In this document: piece by piece, positions 1-7,660 of the stretch
Position numbering within the stretch: position 1 is the first letter of the stretch
Layout of the letters: each line of letters begins with the position of its first letter
Assembly: GCA_018882645.1 (NCBI GenBank)
Contig: VERM01000057.1
Location: 1-8,051, forward strand
Direction: 5' to 3'
DNA from: Ferruginibacter sp.
GTDB taxonomy: Bacteria > Bacteroidota > Bacteroidia > Chitinophagales > Chitinophagaceae
DNA: 8,051 nucleotides
Translations under genes and position numbers: made by a program
The notes under the pieces: generated by a model
What the model was told of the DNA's origin: nothing
What the model saw: only the letters and a program-made list of their open reading frames with translations
The model's database searches: none

Positions 1-227
1 TTGATGTACATACTGCACATTCCACAAATGCCTTCTCTGCAATCGTGATCGAATGCGATAGGTTCTTTGCCCTCCACAATGAGTTGCTCGTTCAGCACAT
101 CAAACATTTCGAGGAAACTCATTTCAGAGGAAATATTTTTCACCTGATAGGTTTCAAAATTTCCTTTTGTCTGGCTGTTTTTCTGACGCCATACTTTAAG
201 CGTCAGATTCATGTGATAGTGTTCCAT
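1..227 (-). CDS. sdhB: Succinate dehydrogenase/fumarate reductase iron-sulfur subunit, 5' part only
   Basis: Iron-sulfur subunit of succinate dehydrogenase, which passes electrons from the SdhA flavin to the quinone site at the SdhB/SdhC interface on the inner face of the cytoplasmic membrane. Only the first 75 codons lie in the window; the gene runs off the left edge. What is seen: the N-terminal ferredoxin fold of the family, with the [2Fe-2S] ligand motif CREGICGMC (Cys63, Cys68, Cys71). The fourth [2Fe-2S] ligand and the [3Fe-4S]/[4Fe-4S] domain are out of view. The ATG at 227 gives [10 protein letters not shown]; an in-frame ATG at 212 (MNLTL) is an alternative, since neither has a clear Shine-Dalgarno sequence. 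Only 7 bases separate this start from the sdhA stop, so co-transcription with sdhA is very likely. The assignment is firm; the exact start is less so. Confidence 0.95.
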   Translation of the reverse strand, partial: MEHYHMNLTLKVWRQKNSQTKGNFETYQVKNISSEMSFLEMFDVLNEQLIVEGKEPIAFDHDCREGICGMCSMYI

Positions 228-234
228 AATAAAA

Positions 235-2211
235 TTATTTATAGCTGCGCTGTGATGGTTTAACAATTTCAAAATTCAAAGGTTCTTTGTGTAATTCCCA
301 TTGGTTTTCACCTTTCAATTCCCATGCGGCGACATAAGCATAATTCTCATCATCTCTTTTTGCTTCTCCGTCTTCGGTCTGGCTTTCTTCTCTGAAATGG
401 CCACCGCAACTTTCATTTCTATCCAGTGCGTCGATACACATCAATTCACCCAACTCAATAAAATCAGCTACTCTGCCTGCTTTATCCAGCTCAGGATTGA
501 ATTCATTGATACCTCCAGGAATTCTTACATCGCTCCAGAATTCAGCTTTCAACTGTTTCAATTCGTCGAGAGCTTGTTTCAAGCCTTCCTCGTTTCTGGC
601 CATGCCACATTTGTCCCATATGATTTTACCCAATCTTTTATGGAAGCTTTCAACTGTCTGTTTACCTTTTATGTTTATCAGTTTGTTTAACCGATCCGCC
701 ACTTCATTTTCTGCTTCAACAAAACTAGGATGATCCGTTGATATTGAAGAGGTTCTGATTTCATCAGCCAGATAGTTACCGAGTGTATAAGGAATAACAA
801 AATAACCATCGGCCAGCCCTTGCATCAGAGCGGAAGCGCCCAGTCTGTTGGCCCCATGATCGCTGAAATTGGCTTCTCCAAGTGCGTACAAACCCGGCAC
901 AGTGGTTTGGAGTTCATAATCCACCCAGAGACCACCCATGGTATAATGCACAGCAGGATAAATGCGCATGGGCATTTCGTAAGGATTTTCTCCGGTTATT
1001 TTTGCATACATCTCAAAGAGGTTACCATATTTTTCCTCAACCACTTTTTTACCCAGGGCATAAATCGTTGAGTCATCGGCGTTTTCCAAACCGGTTTTTC
1101 CGGCTTCCGTTCTGCCATAGCGCATGATGGAATCTTTGAAATCAAGGTACACAGCCATTTTGGTGGTACCTACTCCATAACCCTCATCGCATCTTTCCTT
1201 GGCAGCACGAGAGGCTACGTCTCTGGGAACGAGATTTCCGAAAGCGGGATATCTTCTTTCCAGATAATAATCTCTTTCTTCTTCAGGAATATCATTGGGT
1301 TTACGATTGTCGCCTTTTTGTTTGGGTACCCATATCCTTCCGTCATTTCTTAAACTTTCACTCATCAGGGTAAGTTTGCTCTGATGATCTCCACTCACGG
1401 GTATACATGTAGGGTGGATTTGTGTGAAACATGGATTGGCAAAAAACGCTCCTTTCTTGTGAGCCTTCCATGCGGCAGTCACATTACTTCCCATGGCATT
1501 GGTACTCAGATAGAAAACGTTGCCATATCCACCCGAGCATAACAGTACCGCATGTCCGAAATGTCTTTCCAGTTTACCGGAAACAAGATCTTTTGCTATT
1601 ATACCTCTTGCCTTTCCATCAATTTTAACTATTTCAAGCATCTCGTGACGAGAATACATTTTCACATTACCAAGAGCTACTTGCCTTTCCAACGCGCTGT
1701 AGGCTCCTAGTAATAATTGCTGACCTGTTTGTCCGGCTGCATAAAAAGTTCTTTGCACCTGTGTGCCTCCGAAAGAACGATTACTCAGCAATCCACCGTA
1801 TTCTCTTGCGAAAGGCACTCCCTGAGCTACACACTGATCAATTATAGAGGTACTGACTTCTGCAAGACGATGTACATTAGCTTCTCTTGCGCGATAATCT
1901 CCTCCTTTGACTGTATCGTAAAAGAGACGGAAAACTGAGTCGCCGTCATTTTGATAATTCTTTGCCGCATTGATTCCCCCCTGTGCGGCGATGCTGTGCG
2001 CGCGGCGGGGACTGTCCTGAAAGCAAAACGCTTTCACTTTATATCCCAGTTCGCCCAAAGATGCAGCTGCGGAGGCTCCTGCCAGTCCGGTTCCTACAAC
2101 AATAACTTCCAGCTTGCGTTTATTGGCTGGGTTAACCAACTTCACATGTCCTTTGTAATCACTCCACTTTTTGTCCATTTCTCCGTGTGGAATCTTAGCA
2201 TTTAAAGTCAT
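235..2211 (-). CDS. sdhA: Succinate dehydrogenase/fumarate reductase flavoprotein subunit
   Basis: Catalytic subunit that oxidises succinate to fumarate (citric acid cycle and respiratory complex II) on the cytoplasmic side of the membrane. The 658-residue protein has an N-terminal Rossmann motif GTGLAGAS (Gly40, Gly42, Gly45) that binds FAD. His72 in [11 protein letters not shown] is the histidine that carries covalent FAD in this family. Substrate-site landmarks follow: QIHPT (His266), PRDVASR with Arg330 as the likely proton-transfer arginine, HYTMGG (His422) and [11 protein letters not shown] (Arg456). The C-terminal helical and capping region is intact to the stop. It is longer than Bacillus-type SdhA and looks like the long Bacteroidota/epsilonproteobacterial form, partly through a basic, charged insert near residues 297-320. 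It lies 41 bases after sdhC and 7 bases before sdhB, so the three genes form an operon. Direction of catalysis (SDH versus fumarate reductase) cannot be settled from sequence; an aerobic-type SDH is the default reading. Confidence 0.97.
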   Translation of the reverse strand: MTLNAKIPHGEMDKKWSDYKGHVKLVNPANKRKLEVIVVGTGLAGASAAASLGELGYKVKAFCFQDSPRRAHSIAAQGGINAAKNYQNDGDSVFRLFYDTVKGGDYRAREANVHRLAEVSTSIIDQCVAQGVPFAREYGGLLSNRSFGGTQVQRTFYAAGQTGQQLLLGAYSALERQVALGNVKMYSRHEMLEIVKIDGKARGIIAKDLVSGKLERHFGHAVLLCSGGYGNVFYLSTNAMGSNVTAAWKAHKKGAFFANPCFTQIHPTCIPVSGDHQSKLTLMSESLRNDGRIWVPKQKGDNRKPNDIPEEERDYYLERRYPAFGNLVPRDVASRAAKERCDEGYGVGTTKMAVYLDFKDSIMRYGRTEAGKTGLENADDSTIYALGKKVVEEKYGNLFEMYAKITGENPYEMPMRIYPAVHYTMGGLWVDYELQTTVPGLYALGEANFSDHGANRLGASALMQGLADGYFVIPYTLGNYLADEIRTSSISTDHPSFVEAENEVADRLNKLINIKGKQTVESFHKRLGKIIWDKCGMARNEEGLKQALDELKQLKAEFWSDVRIPGGINEFNPELDKAGRVADFIELGELMCIDALDRNESCGGHFREESQTEDGEAKRDDENYAYVAAWELKGENQWELHKEPLNFEIVKPSQRSYK

Positions 2212-2252
2212 AATTATGTTATTGGTTTTAAATTCTTTTTAAATCAATGATT

Positions 2253-2921
2253 TTAGTCAATCCATTTCAGATAAAAAGCAATAGGCATCAATGCGAATAA
2301 AATGCAAATGATCACGGAATATCCCAATCCGAGTGCTTTTATTATCGGAGTATATTTTTTATGATTGATGCCTAATGTTTGAAAAGCACTTTGAAAGCCG
2401 TGATATAAATGCCAGAATAGTGCAATCACGCCGGCGAGGTATGCAATAACCACCCATTGGTTACTGAATACTATTTTCATCTCATTATACAAATTATGCG
2501 GTTTATCACCACTGTATAAAGCAATTTTAGTGTCTACAAAAAAATGATAGAGGTGCAAGATTAGAAATAAAAGCAACAATGTGCCTAAAATACCCATGGA
2601 ACGGCTATACCATGTACTGTTTTTGGATGGTTGGTTGTAATAGTATCCAACAGGACGGGCGGCATTGTTTTGTTTCCAGAGCAACAACCCTTGAATGATG
2701 TGCGTAATCAAACCGGCAAACAATCCGATTTCAAGGATACGAACTATCCAATTATGGCTCATAAAATGCGCAAACTGTTCAAAAGTTTTTCCGCCATCAT
2801 TTAAAAAAACACAGCAATTGACTGCAGCATGAACAATTAGAAATAAAACAAGAAAAATTCCTGTAAGACCCATGGTAAATTTCTTACCCACGGAAGATGT
2901 GAAAAAATGTTTCCAGGTCAT
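2253..2921 (-). CDS. sdhC: Succinate dehydrogenase cytochrome b subunit, b558 type
   Basis: Membrane anchor of complex II that binds heme b and (mena)quinone. The 222-residue protein shows five hydrophobic helices, at about residues 17-38, 59-82, 107-129, 153-176 and 196-217, as expected for a B-type anchor in which one protein replaces separate SdhC and SdhD. Histidines sit in the helices at 31, 74, 123/126 and 171/174, in line with the four heme-ligand histidines known for diheme b558 subunits, so two hemes are likely (inference). The next gene is sdhA after 41 bases. No sdhD is present, as expected for this type. The gap of 116 bases to the upstream unknown gene holds a perfect TAnnTTTG box and an 8-bp inverted repeat, suggesting that the sdh operon has its own promoter. 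Confidence 0.95.
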   Translation of the reverse strand: MTWKHFFTSSVGKKFTMGLTGIFLVLFLIVHAAVNCCVFLNDGGKTFEQFAHFMSHNWIVRILEIGLFAGLITHIIQGLLLWKQNNAARPVGYYYNQPSKNSTWYSRSMGILGTLLLLFLILHLYHFFVDTKIALYSGDKPHNLYNEMKIVFSNQWVVIAYLAGVIALFWHLYHGFQSAFQTLGINHKKYTPIIKALGLGYSVIICILFALMPIAFYLKWID

Positions 2922-2952
2922 ATATTAAAGTTGAGGGATATAAAATTTATTG

Positions 2953-2960
2953 CAAAAATA
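2953..2960 (-). promoter_or_regulatory. Candidate -7 promoter box for the sdhCAB operon
   Basis: On the minus strand these bases read TATTTTTG, a full match to TAnnTTTG, the -7 consensus of the Bacteroidota primary sigma factor. It lies 31 bases before the sdhC start, giving a leader of about 25 bases. No TTTG is found at the preferred 19-21 base spacing; the nearest (2974-2977) is only 13 bases away. In an AT-rich spacer such a match can occur by chance. Confidence 0.4.
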
Positions 2961-3001
2961 AGGCAGGGAATTCCAAATTGCGATATTATTCTAAGTTTTT
3001 C

Positions 3002-3021
3002 TTTCATAAGAAGTTATGAAA
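3002..3021. repeat. Perfect 8-bp inverted repeat with 4-base loop upstream of sdhC
   Basis: TTTCATAA, then GAAG, then TTATGAAA on the plus strand. It sits 16 bases after the stop of the 187-residue gene and about 80 bases before sdhC. In minus-strand RNA the hairpin has loop CUUC but is followed by an A-rich stretch, not by U residues, so it is not a standard intrinsic terminator. It could protect an mRNA 3' end or be an operator; nothing in the sequence decides this. Confidence 0.45.
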
Positions 3022-3037
3022 CTAAACAAATTGAATG

Positions 3038-3601
3038 TTATGCTATTCTTTTGTGGATTTCAGTGTCGATCATGGTAAAAATCAACTCAGGTTTGAGGGT
3101 TCGCCACTGGGGCATTTCCATCAACTCTATATAGTGGGTTATTCTAGCTCTTTTAAAATCGTATTTGCTTTGTTCCGGCATATTTAATATTGAAATCCAT
3201 CCTTTATCATCTTCCAGTTGTTCATGCCATTCTTCATAATAGCTATCATCGCTGCTGTGAAAATTGAGTACATTCTCTGCAATAAAAATAAACTTAATGA
3301 TTCCCTTAAAAAATAGCTGATCGGTAATCTCTCTTCTCAATGTCATGATATCATTTTCAATGGCATCGTTCCACTCTCCTATAAGTTCAATGATTGCGAA
3401 TCCTTCTTCATAATCGGCAAAAAGAATTTTCAGATAAAGCGTTCGGGATCCAAACTCATCCCATTGCGGGTGTATATAATAATTGTAGAGCGTTTGAGAA
3501 TATTCAAACTCACTGTACGTACGGCCATAGAAAGGCGATTGAGTATCTTCATCGGCAATGTACAAATGTCGCCAGTTATAAAATGGTTCTATATCCTGCA
3601 T
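3038..3601 (-). CDS. Uncharacterised 187-residue soluble protein
   Basis: I do not recognise a named domain. My impression is that similar proteins occur as conserved hypotheticals in Bacteroidota, but this is from memory and unchecked. The protein has 187 residues, no signal peptide, no membrane helix and no cysteine. It is rich in acidic and aromatic residues, with six tryptophans and a tyrosine-rich stretch near residues 25-43. A mixed alpha/beta core seems likely: hydrophobic strands at about residues 55-74 (LYLKILFADYEEGFAIIELI) and 100-113 (IIKFIFIAENVLNF), and an acidic segment near 114-133. A cytoplasmic location is likely. The ATG at 3601 is the only possible ATG, because an in-frame stop occurs at 3635-3637 with no other ATG between. 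It starts 35 bases after the U-tract of the terminator of the preceding gene and ends 116 bases before sdhC. No function is proposed; linkage to sdh may be accidental. Confidence 0.85.
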   Translation of the reverse strand: MQDIEPFYNWRHLYIADEDTQSPFYGRTYSEFEYSQTLYNYYIHPQWDEFGSRTLYLKILFADYEEGFAIIELIGEWNDAIENDIMTLRREITDQLFFKGIIKFIFIAENVLNFHSSDDSYYEEWHEQLEDDKGWISILNMPEQSKYDFKRARITHYIELMEMPQWRTLKPELIFTMIDTEIHKRIA

Positions 3602-3636
3602 GCTTCGGTATTGATGATCATCATGATTGGCAATTT

Positions 3637-3665
3637 AAAAAAAGAGGCCATCAAAAGACGGCCTC
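3637..3665 (-). terminator. Rho-independent terminator of the T9SS-sorted protein gene
   Basis: In minus-strand RNA, GAGGCCGUC pairs with GAUGGCCUC around a UUUU loop (hairpin 3644-3665), followed directly by seven U residues (3637-3643). The single non-Watson-Crick pair is G-U in minus-strand RNA but would be A-C in plus-strand RNA, and plus-strand RNA would lack a U-tract, so the terminator clearly works on the minus strand. It lies 22 bases beyond the stop at 3688. Confidence 0.9.
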
Positions 3666-3687
3666 CTGCTTATTAACCCAAAATATT

Positions 3688-4941
3688 TTATTGGACAACA
3701 ATTTTTTCATTCACAATAGCTGTTTTATTGGCATCCAGCACTTTAACCACATAAATACCTTTGGCTGTATTGGTTCTTAAATTGATTTTTTCAATCTGAG
3801 AACCTTTGGTAACAGATACGGTTCTGTTGGAAATGACACGGCCTGCCAGATCAGAAAGAACGATGGTGTATCTGCCTTCAGGTCTGTTTTCAAACAATAC
3901 GTTGAAGGTAGAGTTTGTTACAGGATTGGGAAATACTTTGGCATCGGCATCATTGATAGCCAGTTCCGGCAATTTTGCTACACCATTGGCGGCTGCAGCG
4001 GCAGCTTCTTTTTGAAATAATAAATTGGCATTGGCAAAATCAGAAGGATTGTATTTGATTTCAGAATCGTTGATTTTATTGGCTTTCAGTTCGTTGATAT
4101 TCAGCCTGTAAAATCCATCAAATTGATTGGCACTGCCTACAATGACTTCGCCATCATCGGTTACAGCTGCGGCATTGGTTGTGTAAGAACCAGGAAGATT
4201 CTGTATAACACCTTTGTATGTTGCTATTCTGGTATTGACATCAACAACGAATACATGATGATTTGCGGATATTAAATATATTCTGCCGTAAGCATCAGCA
4301 ATCATATCGCCACCCCAGCTGGTGCATTTGTTGTGAATGGAAACTTTATTGTTACCATCCGCGTCTATAAGATTACCTAATGCAGTGACCACAGGTTTTT
4401 TACCGGTGGTAAAACTAAAAAAATGATTTCCGTCGTTGCTCATCGCGTAACCTTTACCGTCAGCACCTATGACCATTCTTGTGATATTGGTGGCTTCATC
4501 GTTGGGGTCAACCACCTTGAACGCTTCAGGTTTGACAGAAAAGAATTCAGGTTTGTTGTTTTTGACATTGAGATTCATCCAGCGCAATTCACCCATTTTC
4601 ATTGGTGTGAAAAATAATTTATCAGTGCGTTCATCGAATGCAGCGGCTGCTACCATTGTACTTGTGGGGTATTTGGAAGCCGTAAAGACATCCGCATCAG
4701 AAAAAGCGGTTTGATCAAAGGATTTTTTAGCGTCAACATCGTTGATTATGAAACTGGATTTACTTCGCTCGAAAAGTGTTTGTGTAACTTTCCCGGTAGA
4801 CAAATCAACCTGACGAATATTCATCCAGGTAAAATCTCTGTTACCATCGCCTGTAATGGCATATGTGGGTCGGCTCTTCTGAGCTGAGGCCATAAAAGAA
4901 GCTGCAGTAAATACAGATGCAAGTAAAATTTTTTGTTTCAT
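3688..4941 (-). CDS. Secreted beta-propeller-like protein with T9SS type A sorting domain
   Basis: Exported protein of unknown function, 417 residues. Residues 1-20 form a typical Sec signal peptide (Lys at 2 and 4, hydrophobic core, ASA before Gln21). Residues about 25-290 contain repeated blade-like units with strand-turn-strand patterns such as GDMIADAYGRIYLISANHHV and DDGEVIVGSANQFDGFYRL, consistent with a beta-propeller (inference; blades not counted with certainty). A low-complexity linker with six alanines (313-318) leads to the C-terminal domain at about 336-417, which starts VFPNPV and ends in KIVVQ with the GIYVVKV strand before it. That is the type A sorting signal, cleaved on passage through the type IX secretion system and often followed by attachment to the cell surface. 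The gene appears monocistronic: candidate promoter at 4980-5011 and terminator at 3637-3665. Ligand or enzyme activity cannot be read from the sequence; no catalytic motif is evident. Confidence 0.9.
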   Translation of the reverse strand: MKQKILLASVFTAASFMASAQKSRPTYAITGDGNRDFTWMNIRQVDLSTGKVTQTLFERSKSSFIINDVDAKKSFDQTAFSDADVFTASKYPTSTMVAAAAFDERTDKLFFTPMKMGELRWMNLNVKNNKPEFFSVKPEAFKVVDPNDEATNITRMVIGADGKGYAMSNDGNHFFSFTTGKKPVVTALGNLIDADGNNKVSIHNKCTSWGGDMIADAYGRIYLISANHHVFVVDVNTRIATYKGVIQNLPGSYTTNAAAVTDDGEVIVGSANQFDGFYRLNINELKANKINDSEIKYNPSDFANANLLFQKEAAAAAANGVAKLPELAINDADAKVFPNPVTNSTFNVLFENRPEGRYTIVLSDLAGRVISNRTVSVTKGSQIEKINLRTNTAKGIYVVKVLDANKTAIVNEKIVVQ

Positions 4942-4979
4942 AATTATGGGTAATTTATTATTGTAAATTGAATGATGTA

Positions 4980-5011
4980 CGAATTTAATGCATTAAACAG
5001 AACGAAACAAG
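4980..5011 (-). promoter_or_regulatory. Candidate promoter of the T9SS-sorted protein gene
   Basis: On the minus strand, CTTG (5008-5011) is followed after 20 bases by TAAATTCG (4980-4987). This matches the Bacteroidota pattern TTTG, 19-21 bases, TAnnTTTG at 3 of 4 and 7 of 8 positions (5 of the 6 fixed bases in the -7 box). It would give a leader of about 30 bases before the ATG at 4941. The rest of the 157-base gap (4942-5098) is AT-rich, with no clear terminator for the kinase-like gene. Confidence 0.45.
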
Positions 5012-5098
5012 GGTTTTACAGATATTTTAAATAATTTTAATCATTTGTTAAGATTTGTTATCTGGATAATTCATATTTCGGCAATTCGTGTGAACGGC

Positions 5099-5938
5099 CT
5101 ATTTGTATAATTGAATCAACCCATCCATAGGGGTTCTCATGATTTTGCCCTGTGTAAGTTCATAGGATTGGCATAGGTTCTCAATTACGTCACGAAATCC
5201 GTATGCCACGCTGCCTACAAAATGTATGGGGTATTTCCAACTTTCGCTGTACTTGCAGATGTGATTGAAAAAAAAGTCATTCAGACTGTCCTCAATTATA
5301 TTCTCAACCATGAAATGACCGCGATTCTCCACCAAAAAACCTGTAAAATTTGCCAGATATCGGTTGGGTAGCGGCTTTTTATATACTGACTCCAGTATTT
5401 CAGTGGTGTCGGTTGAATAGGCAGACTTGAATCTATCCATTAAATCAGGATCGAAAGTTTTGTACAGAAAATATTGCAAAACTTTTTTTCCCATATGGGC
5501 ACCACTCCCCTCGTCGCCAAGTATAAATCCAATACCCGGACTATTTTTAGCTATTTTTTTCCCATTATAGTAGCAAGAATTCGACCCCGTGCCCAAAATA
5601 CAGGCGATTCCTTTTTCATTTCCGCAAAGAGCCTTTGCAGCTGCTGAAAGGTCATGATCAATATGTGTTTTGGCATTGGGAAAAACAGCTCTGATGGCTG
5701 TTTTGACAACAGACTGATTCTTTGGATTGCTGCAACCGGTTCCATAAAAGTATATTTCGTCCGGAATATATTTTTTCAGTTTGGGCAGAAGCTCAATGCT
5801 TAAAATATCCTGAATCTGCATTTCGGTCAGAAAATAGGGACTAATGCCTTGGGTTACGATTTTGATTTTTTTATTATCGCTTAACAAACACCAGTCAGTT
5901 TTGGTAGAACCGCTGTCAGCTATGAGTTTAACAGGCAT
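5099..5938 (-). CDS. BadF/BadG/BcrA/BcrD-family ATPase, probable N-acetylglucosamine kinase
   Basis: Probable cytoplasmic sugar kinase that phosphorylates N-acetylglucosamine (or a related amino sugar) at O6, feeding amino-sugar salvage or cell-wall recycling. The 279-residue protein has the ASKHA fold signature: phosphate-1 loop IADSGSTKTDW (about 6-16), phosphate-2 loop ILGTGSNSCYYNG (114-126), the family stretch GFILGDEGSGAHMG (137-150) and an adenosine loop VGSVAYGF (241-248). Asp96 in HIDHDLSAA is at the place of the catalytic base in N-acetylglucosamine kinases. Length is normal for the short bacterial form. The start at 5938 places the phosphate-1 loop close to the N-terminus, as in relatives. 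It is divergent from the S41 protease across 109 bases. No other amino-sugar gene is nearby, so the substrate is inferred from family only; other BadF-type activators (2-hydroxyacyl-CoA dehydratase activators) are less likely because the CysCys-type iron-sulfur ligands are not evident. Confidence 0.85.
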   Translation of the reverse strand: MPVKLIADSGSTKTDWCLLSDNKKIKIVTQGISPYFLTEMQIQDILSIELLPKLKKYIPDEIYFYGTGCSNPKNQSVVKTAIRAVFPNAKTHIDHDLSAAAKALCGNEKGIACILGTGSNSCYYNGKKIAKNSPGIGFILGDEGSGAHMGKKVLQYFLYKTFDPDLMDRFKSAYSTDTTEILESVYKKPLPNRYLANFTGFLVENRGHFMVENIIEDSLNDFFFNHICKYSESWKYPIHFVGSVAYGFRDVIENLCQSYELTQGKIMRTPMDGLIQLYK

Positions 5939-6014
5939 ATGATATAATTAATGACCAAGATAAAATATTGCGATGAAAGTATGACTTAACTTTGTAAAGA
6001 TAAAATAATGCAGG

Positions 6015-6042
6015 CAAACTTAAATTTGTTGGCCTCTTCAAA
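6015..6042 (-). promoter_or_regulatory. Candidate promoter of the kinase-like gene
   Basis: On the minus strand, TTTG (6039-6042) and, 16 bases on, TAAGTTTG (6015-6022), a full match to TAnnTTTG. Spacing is slightly shorter than the preferred 19-21. Transcription would start near 6008, giving a leader of about 70 bases before the ATG at 5938. The -7 box overlaps the opposed box of the protease gene by two bases. Confidence 0.45.
6021..6028 (+). promoter_or_regulatory. Candidate -7 promoter box of the S41 protease gene
   Basis: TAAATTTG fully matches the Bacteroidota -7 consensus TAnnTTTG and lies 19 bases before the ATG at 6048, giving a very short leader of roughly 14 bases. The only upstream TTTG (5991-5994) is 26 bases away, further than preferred, so the -33 element is poor or absent. 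Confidence 0.5.
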
Positions 6043-6047
6043 AAATT

Positions 6048-7634
6048 ATGCAAAAGAATAAATTACAAATCTGGCTTCCTGTTTTGCTGAGTCTAGCTAT
6101 GATTGCAGGAATGTTTATCGGATTCAAGATGAGAGATAAGTTTCCCGGAAAGTTTTTCTTTAATAATGAGAAGAAAAATTCTATAGATGAAGTAATGGAA
6201 TTGGTCAATACAAAATATGTGGATGAGATAGATGGAACTGTACTCAGAGATACTGCCATTAGTGCCATGCTTGGAAAACTGGATCCACATTCTGTATACA
6301 TTCCTTCCGAAGAAATGGAAATAAACAAAGAAGAACTCCAGGGGAATTTTTATGGTATCGGTATTGAATTTGATTACTACAATGACACCTTATTTGTAGT
6401 TAACATTCTTAAAAATAGTCCCGCAGAAAAATCTCGATTTCAAATCGGAGATAAGATCATCAAAGCTGACGGAAAAAATCTTGTCGGTAAAAAAGATGAC
6501 ATCAGCTATATAAAGAACATCATCAGGGGAAAAAAAGAAACCCGGTTGAGTTTGGAAATTGTCAGAAACGGTCAGCCGTTGACATTATCAGTGAGCAGAG
6601 ACATCGTTTCTGTAAGCAGTGTAGTTTCTTCCTATATGATCAATCCTTCTACAGGATACATTCGACTCGATAAATTTACTCAGAAGACATACAGAGAATT
6701 CATGATGAGTTTAGATTCTCTTAAAAAGCTGGGAATGAAAAAAATGATTTTAGATCTGAGGGGTAATGGTGGCGGCATTCTGGATGAAGCTGTGGATATT
6801 GCCGATGAATTTATTGACGGTGATAAGTTGATAACTTACACCGTAGGAAAACATTCACCTAAAAAAGAATATAGATGCAAAAGGGCCGGACAATTTGAAA
6901 AGGAGCCTCTTATTGTTTTGGCGGATGAGACCTCTGCAAGTGCAAGTGAGGTTTTATTAGGTGCTTTACAGGACTGGAAAAGAGCTGTCATTGTGGGCAG
7001 GAGAAGTTTTGGAAAGGGGCTTGTTCAGGATCAGTTTGAATTGAGTGACGGAAGTGGACTTAGGTTGACGGTAGCAAGATATTTCACTCCCAAAGGAAGA
7101 AGCATTCAGCGTTCTTATGCCAATGGGGAGAAGGCATATTATGAAGAGATAGAAAATAGGATCCTCAATGGTGAAACCGATCCTCGAGTCAAAGGAAAAT
7201 TGGACAGTAGCGGTAAAATTGCAAACCCATCCGGCGATACGATGTATCAACATGGTGGGATTTTGCCTGATTATTATGTACCTGTGGATACTACAAGATT
7301 CAGCCTGAATGCTAAAAAACTGATTCGAAACGGTGTTGTCAGGAGATATGGCTTTTCATTGTTTGCGTTATCACCTTCGTTGAAATTGAACTATCCGAAC
7401 ACAAGGTCATTTGCTTCAGGATTCAGATTGAACGATAAAGATTTCTTGAATTTACAGGCACTGGCTTCAAAAGATTCTGTTCAGCTGAGTAAACTGACCG
7501 AAGCTGAGAAGAAATACATTGAGAAGTATATTAAGGCAAATGCCGCCAGGTACTATTGGGACGACAATGCTTATTTTGAGATGCTGAATGAAGATGACAG
7601 TGACATAAAAAAGGCGCTGGAACTGTTAAAATAA
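6048..7634 (+). CDS. S41-family C-terminal processing serine protease (CtpA/Prc type)
   Basis: Membrane-anchored periplasmic protease that cleaves proteins from or near their C-termini; in other bacteria the family trims envelope proteins and cell-wall hydrolases or degrades tagged periplasmic proteins. The 528-residue protein has one N-terminal hydrophobic segment (about 8-26), an uncleaved anchor or signal peptide. A helical N-domain follows (about 45-90), then a PDZ domain (about 93-185) with the FYGIGIEF carboxylate-binding strand at 101-108. The S41 core (about 200-375) contains LRGNGGG (237-243) and the catalytic Ser-Lys-Gln set: Ser298 in TSASASEV, Lys323 in SFGKG and Gln327. The 25- and 4-residue spacings equal those of E. 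coli Prc (Ser430, Lys455, Gln459). A C-terminal region of about 150 residues extends beyond the core. The first ATG after the -7 box was chosen as start. It is divergent from the kinase-like gene and upstream of ssrA; the specific substrate is unknown. Confidence 0.95.
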   Translation: MQKNKLQIWLPVLLSLAMIAGMFIGFKMRDKFPGKFFFNNEKKNSIDEVMELVNTKYVDEIDGTVLRDTAISAMLGKLDPHSVYIPSEEMEINKEELQGNFYGIGIEFDYYNDTLFVVNILKNSPAEKSRFQIGDKIIKADGKNLVGKKDDISYIKNIIRGKKETRLSLEIVRNGQPLTLSVSRDIVSVSSVVSSYMINPSTGYIRLDKFTQKTYREFMMSLDSLKKLGMKKMILDLRGNGGGILDEAVDIADEFIDGDKLITYTVGKHSPKKEYRCKRAGQFEKEPLIVLADETSASASEVLLGALQDWKRAVIVGRRSFGKGLVQDQFELSDGSGLRLTVARYFTPKGRSIQRSYANGEKAYYEEIENRILNGETDPRVKGKLDSSGKIANPSGDTMYQHGGILPDYYVPVDTTRFSLNAKKLIRNGVVRRYGFSLFALSPSLKLNYPNTRSFASGFRLNDKDFLNLQALASKDSVQLSKLTEAEKKYIEKYIKANAARYYWDDNAYFEMLNEDDSDIKKALELLK

Positions 7635-7660
7635 ATATTCTCTCCCGTGGCATTATTGCA

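Noticed and set aside
301..733. Two overlapping plus-strand open frames within sdhA
   Set aside because: They lie antisense to a highly conserved coding region, their translations have no recognisable family features, and they are explained as frame shadows of sdhA.
5044..5060. Two copies of TTTGTTA spaced by three bases
   Set aside because: Only two short AT-rich copies in an AT-rich spacer; expected by chance and not placed at a promoter.
5991..5994. TTTG as the -33 element of the protease promoter
   Set aside because: It is 26 bases from the -7 box, beyond the usual 17-23 base range.
6038..6328. Minus-strand open frame opposite the start of the S41 protease
   Set aside because: It is antisense to the clear N-terminal coding region of the protease, and its translation shows no domain; a shadow frame.
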